The position numbers and the translations under genes were made by a program. Of a stretch of DNA of 48,702 bases, positions 42,131 to 48,702 are shown in pieces. The notes below the pieces were generated by a model. The model had not been told where the DNA came from, searched no databases, and saw only the letters and a list, made by a program, of their open reading frames with translations. The stretch covers positions 1 to 48,702 of the forward strand of contig CANGTC010000011.1 in assembly GCA_947456505.1 (NCBI GenBank), read 5' to 3'. Source of the stretch: Beijerinckiaceae bacterium. GTDB taxonomy: Bacteria; Pseudomonadota; Alphaproteobacteria; Rhizobiales; Beijerinckiaceae. How positions within the stretch are numbered: the first letter of the stretch is position 1; each line of letters begins with the position of its first letter.

Positions 42131-43144
42131 ATGGCGGTTCATATGACACGGCGGACTCTGGCACTGGGCCTCGCCGCCGCCGCGAGCCTGCCGGGCGCTG
42201 CGGGCGCGCAAAGCAGCAAATCGCTCACGATCTATGTTGGTTTCGCAGCGGGCGGCGCTGTGGACCTCTATGCGCGCCTCGTTGGCAAACATATGGCGCA
42301 GGAACTTGGCCTCGCCGGCGCCATCGTCCAGAACATCCCGGGGGCGGGCAGCATCGAAGCGGCCAACCGGCTTTATAACTCGGCGCCGAAAGACGGTTTG
42401 ACCATTGGCGCCCTTGGCCGGGGCATCGTCACCGAGCCCCTGTTCGAAAACGCCAACGCTCGTTACAACGCCGCAAAATTCAACTGGATTGGAAGCCCCT
42501 CGCGGGAAAACGCCACGGTTCTGTCCTTTGGAAATTCGAAGTTTCGGACGCTGGACGACTTGCGTAAATTCGAGATGAAAGTCGGCGCCACCGGGCCAGG
42601 CGCGGAAGGCTATTCCTTTTCGCGCGTGCTCAACGAAGTCCTCGGGACCAAGCTACGGCCCATTCTCGGCTACACCGGCTCCGCCGATATCTTGCAAGCG
42701 CTTGAGCGGGGCGAGATCGACGGCTCAGCCGGCCTCTCATGGGCGGCGGCCATTCGCGGCACCCATCCCCATTGGGTGCGGGACAAGCTCGTCAACCCGA
42801 TCCTGCAACTGGGCCAGGCGCCCTTCGCCGAACTTGAAGGCGCGCCGCGCGTGGTGGACCTGATCGAGAAGCCTGCCGACAAACAGCTCTATTCCATTTT
42901 CGCCTCGCGGCTGGACTACGCCTTTCCGTTCATCGCCCCGCCGGGAGTCGCGGAGGCGGAGGTCACGCGCTTGCGGGCGAGCTTCGACAAGGCGGTGAAG
43001 AATCCGGACTTCCTGGGCGAGGCGGCCAAGATCGCCCTTGATGTCAATCCCCTTTCGGGCGAGCAGATGAGCGTGCTCATCGACAATATCTTCAAGAGCG
43101 ATCCGGGCACGCTCCAGCGCGCAGCCGCCATCATGAAGCCGTGA
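42131..43144 (+). CDS. Bug/TTT-like periplasmic solute-binding protein, divergent subgroup
   Basis: The protein has 337 residues from ATG 42131 (GGGGGA at 7 nt); a second ATG at 42143 is possible. The leader MAVHMTRRTLALGLAAAASL has a twin-arginine-like TRRTLALG (6-13) and ends about GAAGA. The loop LTIYVGFAAGGAVDLYAR and VQNIPGAGSIEAANRLY are Bug-like. As in the receptor at 14863, the middle reads VGATGPGAEG, then ILGYTGSADILQALERGEID, a shared variant of the ligand domain. The next gene, a 4,5-dihydroxyphthalate decarboxylase-like protein, starts 36 bp downstream, indicating co-transcription. No membrane partner is near. Confidence 0.86.
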   Translation: MAVHMTRRTLALGLAAAASLPGAAGAQSSKSLTIYVGFAAGGAVDLYARLVGKHMAQELGLAGAIVQNIPGAGSIEAANRLYNSAPKDGLTIGALGRGIVTEPLFENANARYNAAKFNWIGSPSRENATVLSFGNSKFRTLDDLRKFEMKVGATGPGAEGYSFSRVLNEVLGTKLRPILGYTGSADILQALERGEIDGSAGLSWAAAIRGTHPHWVRDKLVNPILQLGQAPFAELEGAPRVVDLIEKPADKQLYSIFASRLDYAFPFIAPPGVAEAEVTRLRASFDKAVKNPDFLGEAAKIALDVNPLSGEQMSVLIDNIFKSDPGTLQRAAAIMKP

Positions 43145-43180
43145 GACCCCTGCGCCAAATTTTTGGAATGAAGTCACCCC

Positions 43181-44158
43181 ATGCCCAACTTGCCACTCAC
43201 CTTCGCCTGCGGCCTCTATGATCGGGTCATGCCGCTTTATACAGGCGAGGTGAAGCCCGAAGGCGTCGACCTGCGTTTTGTGGTGGAGAATGCGCCGCGC
43301 CATCTCTTCGACCAGATGCAGGGCGACGGCGCCTTTGACGCCAGTGAAATGTCGCTCTCCGAATTCATCTGCCAGTCCGCCAATCCCGATTGGCCATATG
43401 TAGCCTTGCCGGTGTTTCCCTCGCGGGTGTTTCGCCATGGCTATATCGTGGTCAATCGTCAAAGCGCCCTGTCATCGCCCAAAGAGCTTGAGGGCAAGCG
43501 GATCGGTGTGCCCAATTATTTCATGACGGCGGCGATCTATATTCGCGGCTTGCTGCAACATGAATATGGCGTCGATCTCTCCACCATCACCTGGGTGCAG
43601 GGCGAGCTTGATCGGGCCGGCGGCCACGGCAAACCGCCGAACCTGCCTCTGCTCGGCCCGGTGAAGATCGAGAACAACGCGAGCGAAAAATCGCTTAGCC
43701 AGTTGCTGGAAGCGGGCGAGATCAGCGCCACCATCGGCGCCAATGTGCCGGCTTCGCTGGGGGTGAACCCTGATCTTGTGCGGCTGTTTCCAAATTACCG
43801 TGACCTCGAAATCGACCACTACAGGCGCACGGGCATCTTTCCGATCATGCATGTGGTAGCGCTGAAACGCAGCCTCGTCGAAACGCATCCCTTCGTTGCG
43901 CAGAGCCTCTACAACGCCTTCCTGGCAGCGAAGAACAAGGCGATGGCGAGCCTGCGCCTGAAGGCCGCCAGTTTCTCCATGCTGCCCTGGGCGCGGCATG
44001 AGGCCGAGGAGATGCATCAGTTGTTCGGCGGCGACTTCTGGCCCTATGGGCTCGAAGCCAACCGCCGCACCCTGGAGGCGCTTGTCACCTATCTTGTGGA
44101 GCAGCACCTGCTGGCGGCGAAGATCCCCGTGGAGCAGCTTTTCCTGCCCATCGAGTAG
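43181..44158 (+). CDS. 4,5-dihydroxyphthalate decarboxylase-like protein (periplasmic-binding fold, cytoplasmic)
   Basis: This is a 325-residue member of the type II periplasmic-binding-fold family commonly annotated as 4,5-dihydroxyphthalate decarboxylase (Pht5-like). It lacks any signal peptide, starting MPNLPLTFACGLYDRVMPLY, which supports a cytoplasmic enzyme over a receptor. Typical segments are VKPEGVDLRFVVENAPRHLF, FDASEMSLSEFI (about 52-63), VFPSRVFRHGYI (about 78-89), LEGKRIGVPNYFMTAAIYIR and the C-terminal FWPYGLEANRRTLEAL. It is in an operon with the upstream Bug protein and faces the Rieske oxygenase gene tail-to-tail 9 bp away. A decarboxylase of a dihydroxylated aromatic acid is the best guess; phthalate itself is not established. 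Confidence 0.8.
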   Translation: MPNLPLTFACGLYDRVMPLYTGEVKPEGVDLRFVVENAPRHLFDQMQGDGAFDASEMSLSEFICQSANPDWPYVALPVFPSRVFRHGYIVVNRQSALSSPKELEGKRIGVPNYFMTAAIYIRGLLQHEYGVDLSTITWVQGELDRAGGHGKPPNLPLLGPVKIENNASEKSLSQLLEAGEISATIGANVPASLGVNPDLVRLFPNYRDLEIDHYRRTGIFPIMHVVALKRSLVETHPFVAQSLYNAFLAAKNKAMASLRLKAASFSMLPWARHEAEEMHQLFGGDFWPYGLEANRRTLEALVTYLVEQHLLAAKIPVEQLFLPIE

Positions 44159-44167
44159 AACCTGCGT

Positions 44168-45193
44168 TTACTGCTCCGCCCCGGCCATGCGCTCGATCAT
44201 GCCGCGGGCGAGAAAGGACGCGCGGTCATTGACCGTGCTGACCTTGCGTGGCGCAGGCCGCTCGTTGATGCGTTTTTGCTGCGCTTCGAGAATGACGAAG
44301 TCCTCGCGGAACACATCCACCATGACCTCGCTGAACAGACGCTCCACCTCGGGATCATCATGGGCGAAGGCGCGGGAGAAGCCGAAGAAATAATAGCAGG
44401 AGGTGTCCGTGGAAGGCGTCGGAAGGCTGATGGCCACCAGCTCCACGCGGCGCTTGCTGGCGGCGATGTCGCCGTCAGGTCCGCCATGGCCCACATCCAC
44501 GCAGCCCGCGAAATTGACGGCGGCGCAGGGCGCACGAAATTCGACGGCGGCCCAACGATCCGCATTGCCTTCGAAATTCCCCGCCTTGGCGTACATGGGC
44601 GGCGGCGGCTTGTTGAGCACCCAGCGCGACACGCGCACATGGTTGTCGCCGGTGTCGACCGTGGGCTGCACCTCGGTCAGACCGCCGCTGCCGATGGAGC
44701 TGGCGTGCACATAGGTCAGGTGGGTGGCGTCCAGCACATTGTCGATGATGAGCCGGGAATCGCAGGCCAGCGGAACCATGTCGGGCGCGGTGAACTGCCA
44801 ATCGGGATGGTCGGCCCACCAGAGGTCCGGAATTTTCGAGGGATCCGCCAGAGCGGGATCGCCGGGCCAGATCCAAACCCAATGCCAACGCTCCACAACG
44901 GGGAAGGACCGCACGCCCGCATTGGGGGGGATCGTGGTTTGCCCCGGAATTTCAACGCACTCGCCCGAGGCGTCGAAACGATAGCCATGGTAGCCGCAAC
45001 GCAGCCCGTCGCCCTCGATCTTGCCCAGCGACAGCGGCAATTGCCGGTGGCAGCACTGGTCCTCGAGCGCGGCGGGCTTTCCGTCGGTGCGACGAAAGAG
45101 AACCACATCCTCCCCGAGGATCTTGCGCGCCAGAGGCTCGCGCGCCACCTCCCGCGCCCAAGCGGCCACATACCAGGCATTGCGTGGAAACAT
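44168..45193 (-). CDS. Rieske aromatic ring oxygenase, vanillate O-demethylase/phthalate oxygenase-like
   Basis: This is a 341-residue single-subunit-type oxygenase. ATG 45193 has a GGGAGGTGA ribosome-binding site. The Rieske 2Fe-2S ligands are Cys47 and His49 (DQCCHRQLPLS) and Cys66 and His69 (LRCGYHGYRFD). The mononuclear iron motif is DNVLDATHLTYVH (151-163; Asp155, His158, His163). The opening FPRNAWYVAAWAREV is characteristic of VanA-like O-demethylases and related oxygenases, which hydroxylate or demethylate aromatic acids. The FMN/ferredoxin reductase that should feed it electrons is not in the window. It ends the minus-strand run that begins with a VOC dioxygenase, suggesting ring activation before cleavage. 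Confidence 0.9.
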   Translation of the reverse strand: MFPRNAWYVAAWAREVAREPLARKILGEDVVLFRRTDGKPAALEDQCCHRQLPLSLGKIEGDGLRCGYHGYRFDASGECVEIPGQTTIPPNAGVRSFPVVERWHWVWIWPGDPALADPSKIPDLWWADHPDWQFTAPDMVPLACDSRLIIDNVLDATHLTYVHASSIGSGGLTEVQPTVDTGDNHVRVSRWVLNKPPPPMYAKAGNFEGNADRWAAVEFRAPCAAVNFAGCVDVGHGGPDGDIAASKRRVELVAISLPTPSTDTSCYYFFGFSRAFAHDDPEVERLFSEVMVDVFREDFVILEAQQKRINERPAPRKVSTVNDRASFLARGMIERMAGAEQ

Positions 45194-45312
45194 TCTCACC
45201 TCCCGGGTCGATCTTCTGACCAATGAGTCCATGGCTCCTGAGGGGCCACTTCTCCAAATTCTAGCGCCGAGTTCACCGCAACGCCAGCGCAGGGATCCAT
45301 GACGGCGGCCGC

Positions 45313-45741
45313 CTATGTGTTGATGGACTTGCCACGCACGTCCTCGGCCCGATCAATCCGGATCAGAACGCCCACGCCGGTGTCGGCGCCCACATGGGTG
45401 GACTCGCGCTCGTTCAGTCTGGCGAAGATGGCGTCATGCATGGGGCCGCTCTCATGCAGTTCGGCAGTTCCATAGAATCGCAGGATGCCCGACTCCAGCA
45501 CCTTGTCGCGCTGCGCCTGCATGTTGCTGTAGATGACGACCACGCGATTATCGTGTTGCAGATTGGCCAGCGCCTGCTTTTTGGATCGCTCCCAATAGGC
45601 CAGATGCTGATCGTCAAAGAGCATCATGCTGCCTTTGGGGCTGACGTTAGGACCATGCTCGCCGGAAGTCCCCAGCAGGCACGGATAACCATCATCCCAG
45701 GCGTTGGTGATGAGGCGGCGGATGGTTTCACTGAAAGCCAT
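45313..45741 (-). CDS. Pyridoxamine 5'-phosphate oxidase-like flavin-binding protein
   Basis: This is a 142-residue split-barrel protein of the PNPOx-like superfamily, which binds FMN, F420 or heme. Features include YPCLLGTSGEHGPNVSPKG (about 19-37), HLAYWERSKKQALANLQHD (about 46-64) and RVVVIYSN. AAGGAG lies 6 nt before ATG 45741. It is 38 bp from the upstream Bug gene and ahead of the Rieske oxygenase in the same run. Its exact reaction is unknown. It is not a clear HpaC-type flavin reductase, but an FMN-related supporting role for the oxygenase is conceivable. Confidence 0.8.
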   Translation of the reverse strand: MAFSETIRRLITNAWDDGYPCLLGTSGEHGPNVSPKGSMMLFDDQHLAYWERSKKQALANLQHDNRVVVIYSNMQAQRDKVLESGILRFYGTAELHESGPMHDAIFARLNERESTHVGADTGVGVLIRIDRAEDVRGKSINT

Positions 45742-45779
45742 GATGGCTCCTTGCTGTTAAAAGAATGGGCGTTGCGCCA

Positions 45780-46754
45780 TCAGGGTACGGAAACGCCGGC
45801 GGCTTCAACCATCTTGCCCCAATTCTGGATCTCGGAGCGGAAGAAGGCGCGGGAGTCTGGCTGAGACCGATTGGCGATGATCAGACCCATGCCATCGATT
45901 TTCGCCTTGACTTCAGGATCTTTCAAAGCCGCGTTGATCTCGGCGTTCAGTTTCACGAGGACCGCGTCAGGCGTCGCTTCGGGCGCAAAAAACCCGGCCC
46001 ATGAACTCGCCAGAAAATCAGGGTAACCCAACTCCGCAAAAGTGGGAACGTCAGGGATGGCCGGGTCGCGCTCGGCGCTTGCGACGGCGAGGCCGAGAAT
46101 TTCCTTGTTCACCATTGCAGGGATCGTGGCGGCCGTCGCCGTGCTGGACAGGACCGTCACATCGCCAGCCAGCAGTCCCAGCTTGGCGGGCGCACCGCCT
46201 GGGAAGGGGATATGTTTGAAATTGGCCTTGGCGAGGACCTTGAAGAAATATTCCGCCGCCAGATGGGAGCCGCTGCCAATGCCCGGCGTGCCCAGAAACA
46301 CCGTCTGTCCGGCCTTCGCTTGCGCCATGAGGTCGGCGAGAGACTTGATCGACGATTTCGGATTCGACGCCAGCGATTCCGGCGCGGAGACCGGCAAGGC
46401 GATGGGCGCCAGACCCTGGGCGGAAAAGCCCTTGGTCTTGTAGAGCGTGTCATTGATCGCCAGCGAGGTGGTCGTCACCAGGATCGTATAGCCGTCCGGC
46501 GGCGCCGCCGCCACATGGCGCGCCGCGATGTTGCCGCCAGCCCCGTCCATGTTCTGGGTGATGATCTGCTGGCCCAGCCTTTCGCTGAGTTTGGCGCCGA
46601 TGATGCGCGCAACGCTATCAGCGAAGCCGCCGGAGGCGAAACCGATGACCAGCGAAACACGCTTGGTCGGCCAGGCCTCCTGCGCCTGCGCCAATCCTGC
46701 GAAGGCTGCGATATTGAGACATACAGCGCCCAGAAGGCTGACTTTGGCTGACAT
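45780..46754 (-). CDS. Bug/TTT-family periplasmic solute-binding protein
   Basis: The protein has 324 residues from ATG 46754, where the signal peptide MSAKVSLLGAVCLNIAAFAG through AQA begins; an upstream in-frame codon at 46787 is unlikely. Bug landmarks are VSLVIGFASGGFADSVARI, TQNMDGAGGNIAARHVAAA, PDGYTILVTTT, HIPFPGGAPAKLGLLAGDV (about 186-204) and IPDVPTFAELGYPDF. It is inserted in the ring-cleavage run between the FAH-family gene (48 bp upstream) and the PNPOx-like gene (38 bp downstream), so it probably binds the aromatic or other acid consumed by that pathway. No TctA/TctB is adjacent. Confidence 0.9.
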   Translation of the reverse strand: MSAKVSLLGAVCLNIAAFAGLAQAQEAWPTKRVSLVIGFASGGFADSVARIIGAKLSERLGQQIITQNMDGAGGNIAARHVAAAPPDGYTILVTTTSLAINDTLYKTKGFSAQGLAPIALPVSAPESLASNPKSSIKSLADLMAQAKAGQTVFLGTPGIGSGSHLAAEYFFKVLAKANFKHIPFPGGAPAKLGLLAGDVTVLSSTATAATIPAMVNKEILGLAVASAERDPAIPDVPTFAELGYPDFLASSWAGFFAPEATPDAVLVKLNAEINAALKDPEVKAKIDGMGLIIANRSQPDSRAFFRSEIQNWGKMVEAAGVSVP

Positions 46755-46802
46755 GTTCCACCCCGATGTTTTATTGTTGAAAGTCACGATTTCAGATGTT
46801 GG

Positions 46803-47591
46803 CTATTCCCCGACAACCCTGTTGCGCAGCACGCCGATGCCGGAGATTTCGATCTCAAGATCATCCCCGGGCTTCATGTTGAGCGGCTTGTCGTCGGTGC
46901 CCAGCCAGATCACGTCGCCGGGCATGAGCGTATTGTATTTCGATATTTCAGCAATGACCGCCGCCGCGTCAAAGAGCATGGCGGCGGTCTTGAAGGAATG
47001 CACGGTCACGCCGTTCAGGCGCACCTCGGTTTGCATCTGATCGGGGTCCACGCCCCTGACGATCCATGGGCCCATGGGCTTGAAGGTGTCGGTGTTCTTG
47101 GCGCGGATATTGGTCTGGTCCTTGACCTGCCAATGGCGCTCGCTCACGTCATTGCCGATGGTCCAGCCGAAGATGCAGTCGAGCGCCTCCTGCGGCGAGA
47201 CCCGGCGCGCCTTCTTGCCGACGACCGCGACGAGCTCCGCCTCATACTGGAACTCTTCCCCGGCGTCCCGCGGCTTGATGATGTCCTCGCCATGGGCGAT
47301 CAGGGCGCTGTTTGCGCGGTAGCCCACGCGGGGCTGCTCGTAGAAGACCGGCTTGCGCCCCATGGCCTCCGCCATCTTGATGACGTGGTCATGATAATTC
47401 GAGCCGATGGCGTAGAAGGTCGGCGGAATCACCGGAACCAGCAGTCGCGCCTCGGAAAGCGGCGTGAACTGTCCGGTTCGCTTGAACGAAGCGAAGGGAG
47501 AGCCCTCCACCAGTGCGATGCGCTCGCCCTCGACCAGACCGAAGCTCGGCCCCACAGGGGTCTCCAGACGACACCATGTCTCGTTTGCCAT
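46803..47591 (-). CDS. Fumarylacetoacetate hydrolase (FAH) family protein
   Basis: This is a 262-residue FAH-superfamily enzyme; members hydrolyse or isomerise ring-fission products, such as 2-hydroxyhepta-2,4-diene-1,7-dioate isomerase and acylpyruvases. AIGSNYHDHVIKMAEAMG (61-78) and the metal site FQYEAELVAVVG (Glu117, Glu119) with TIGNDVSERHWQ (Asp148) are intact, and GDVIWLGTDD closes the core. GGAGG precedes ATG 47591. It follows the VOC dioxygenase gene by 31 bp, the usual pairing for meta-cleavage pathways. It probably acts on the product of that dioxygenase; the exact reaction is inferred. Confidence 0.9.
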   Translation of the reverse strand: MANETWCRLETPVGPSFGLVEGERIALVEGSPFASFKRTGQFTPLSEARLLVPVIPPTFYAIGSNYHDHVIKMAEAMGRKPVFYEQPRVGYRANSALIAHGEDIIKPRDAGEEFQYEAELVAVVGKKARRVSPQEALDCIFGWTIGNDVSERHWQVKDQTNIRAKNTDTFKPMGPWIVRGVDPDQMQTEVRLNGVTVHSFKTAAMLFDAAAVIAEISKYNTLMPGDVIWLGTDDKPLNMKPGDDLEIEISGIGVLRNRVVGE

Positions 47592-47622
47592 CAGCGCCTC
47601 CCTCCTCGTGTTTCGTTTCCGA

Positions 47623-48210
47623 TTATTTGGGCGACCGACGGATCAGGCGCTCGTCGAACACCTTCGTATTCTGCCCGCGCACGGGATTGTCGATGGCTTC
47701 CTCAAGGCTTTTGGCGCCCTTCCACTCCGATGGCGGACGGGTGACGCCGTCGCTGCCGACCTGATCGAGGCCCCAATAGATTTCCAGCATATGCCCATCG
47801 GGATCGGCGAATTCGACGGCGATCTGCACGCCCGCGCGGCGCCGCCCCTCGACGATGATCGGGACCTTGTGAAGCTCCAGATGCTCGCGCGCCCGGAAGA
47901 CCTCATCGAGGGTGGAGACCGCGAAGGCCATGTGATGCAGCTCGATATTCGGCGAGCTATCGGGCAGGGAGCCAATCAGCGCCACCCCATGATGATCCGC
48001 ATTGAAGCGCATGAAGACCATGCCGCCGGGGATCATCTCCTCCTCATAGACATCGGAAACCTTGAAGCCGAGAACCTCGGTATAAAACCGGACGGACTTT
48101 TCGAGATCGCGGCAGTTCAGCACGACATGGCCGATCTTGGTGATCGCGAAAGGCGCAGCCGCATTCTGCGACATCGCCTTGATGCGCGCGGTGCGCCCTG
48201 CATCGGTCAT
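47623..48210 (-). CDS. VOC-family (glyoxalase/extradiol dioxygenase-like) protein
   Basis: The protein has 195 residues from ATG 48210, chosen for AGGGAG at 7 nt. It is a vicinal-oxygen-chelate metalloenzyme: likely metal ligands are His28 (KIGHVVL), His92 or His93 (IELHHMAF) and Glu143 (DPDGHMLEIYW). The one-module length and the HMLEIYWGLDQVG tail resemble type I extradiol dioxygenases (catechol 2,3-dioxygenase-like) and their glyoxalase relatives. It is the first gene of the minus-strand run VOC, FAH, Bug, PNPOx, Rieske, which supports ring cleavage. A glyoxalase or other isomerase role cannot be excluded. Confidence 0.82.
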   Translation of the reverse strand: MTDAGRTARIKAMSQNAAAPFAITKIGHVVLNCRDLEKSVRFYTEVLGFKVSDVYEEEMIPGGMVFMRFNADHHGVALIGSLPDSSPNIELHHMAFAVSTLDEVFRAREHLELHKVPIIVEGRRRAGVQIAVEFADPDGHMLEIYWGLDQVGSDGVTRPPSEWKGAKSLEEAIDNPVRGQNTKVFDERLIRRSPK

Positions 48211-48329
48211 GGTTTGCTCCCTTGCTGTGTTCACGCTTGCGTTCAACGCGCGCGCGAGCGTCGCCTTTCACTGCAAGAGCCTCAATCCATAATGATCTTT
48301 TCGCCCCCGCGCCAGAGCCCCGGCCTGGG

Positions 48330-48702
48330 TCAGGCGACGCCCGACATCACGCAGCGGCAGTTCTGGACCATATGCCCGGCCTCGATCTCGATCAGGCTCG
48401 GCTCGATATGCGCGCAGTCCGGCGTGGCTGTGGGGCAGCGGGTGTGGAAGCGGCAGCCGGAGGGGGGCGCGATGGGCGAGGGCAATTCGCCCTGGATCAC
48501 ATTGGCGAAGGCCGACCCGCGCGCATGGGTGGACAGGGCCGCCGAATAAAGCGCCTTCGTATAGGGGTGCCTAGGGTTACGGAAAAGCTCCTTGCCCGGC
48601 GCCATTTCCACGACCTGGCCGAGATACATGACGGCGACCTGATGGCTCATGTGCCGCACGGTCGCCAGATGATGGGCGATCATCACATAGGACAGGCCCT
48701 GC
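48330..48702 (-). CDS. Oligopeptide/dipeptide-type ABC transporter ATP-binding protein, C-terminal part
   Basis: The right edge cuts this gene; 123 full codons remain, with the Walker and signature motifs lost. The visible start QGLSYVMIAHHLATVRHMSH is the switch region (usual form ISHDL, here AHHL). MYLGQVVEMAPGKELF and HPYTKALYSA follow. The oligopeptide-class C-terminal domain comes next with GELPSPIAPPSGCRFHTRCP and Cys-rich PDCAHIEP. This makes it an OppD/OppF or DppD/DppF-like ATPase of a peptide, nickel or other small-molecule importer. It lies 119 bp upstream of the VOC gene on the same strand and could be transcribed with it. Confidence 0.88.
   Translation of the reverse strand, partial: QGLSYVMIAHHLATVRHMSHQVAVMYLGQVVEMAPGKELFRNPRHPYTKALYSAALSTHARGSAFANVIQGELPSPIAPPSGCRFHTRCPTATPDCAHIEPSLIEIEAGHMVQNCRCVMSGVA

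Noticed and set aside
45313-45741. Calling the PNPOx-like protein the missing flavin reductase
   Set aside because: It shows the split-barrel FMN-binding pattern of PNPOx-like proteins and none of the HpaC/NtaB reductase motifs I would expect. Kept only as a possible helper.

Overview
The window is a dense, high-G+C stretch (a sampled coding line is about two thirds G+C) with the look of an alphaproteobacterial, Hyphomicrobiales-like chromosome. It is an accessory catabolic region. About 41 protein genes are visible, in short same-strand runs. I see no tRNA, rRNA, insertion sequence, phage gene, CRISPR array or recognisable transcription regulator. Nearly every gene is either a solute receptor or transporter, or an enzyme of aromatic, heteroaromatic or organic-acid breakdown.

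Layout. 1-3263 (minus): a branched-chain amino acid/aromatic-acid type ABC operon (receptor, LivG, LivF, and LivH cut by the window edge). 3409-4971: a TPR-glycosyltransferase-like protein, more A+T-rich than its surroundings. 5101-8586 (minus): an FMN alpha-hydroxy-acid oxidase, a Bug-type receptor and a luciferase-like monooxygenase. 8925-9482: a glycine-zipper lipoprotein. 9581-11059 (minus): a family 1 solute receptor and a SnoaL-like protein. 11366-14696: an HpaB-family monooxygenase convergent with an amidohydrolase/DUF6081 pair. 14863-21317 (plus): a Bug receptor, a complete ABC transporter (receptor, fused double permease, ATPase) and an NMT1/SsuA-like receptor. 21411-26607: a luciferase-like monooxygenase divergent from a salicylyl-CoA 5-hydroxylase/Old Yellow Enzyme fusion, followed by a flavin aromatic hydroxylase. 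26644-35860 (all minus): cupin, TauD-like dioxygenase, zinc dehydrogenase, a two-subunit molybdenum hydroxylase, a Bug receptor, an amidohydrolase and an NtaA-type monooxygenase. 36160-39867 (plus): a CopC-CopD fusion, an alpha/beta hydrolase and an NMT1-like receptor. 39875-41968 (minus): an ADP-forming acyl-CoA synthetase. 42131-44158 (plus): a Bug receptor with a 4,5-dihydroxyphthalate decarboxylase-like protein. 44168-48210 (minus): a ring-cleavage style set (VOC dioxygenase, FAH-family hydrolase, Bug receptor, PNPOx-like flavoprotein, Rieske oxygenase). 48330-48702: the C-terminus of an oligopeptide-type ABC ATPase.

How the parts may work together. Each enzyme module tends to carry its own periplasmic receptor. 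Ten exported receptors are present but only one complete transport core, and no TctA/TctB membrane partner for the five Bug proteins. The enzymes would hydroxylate (molybdenum hydroxylase, flavin and Rieske oxygenases), decarboxylate (amidohydrolase-2 proteins, dihydroxyphthalate decarboxylase-like protein), cleave rings (VOC) and hydrolyse products (FAH). Substrates cannot be fixed from sequence alone.

The most unusual item is the 743-residue fusion at 22700-24931. All three FAD-binding signatures of its hydroxylase half are altered while its Old Yellow Enzyme half looks intact. Other points are a DUF6081 protein placed with an amidohydrolase and an HpaB-type oxygenase, several operator-like inverted repeats (two sharing the 9-mer CACATGCGA), and the absence of regulators, oxygenase reductases and flavin reductases.
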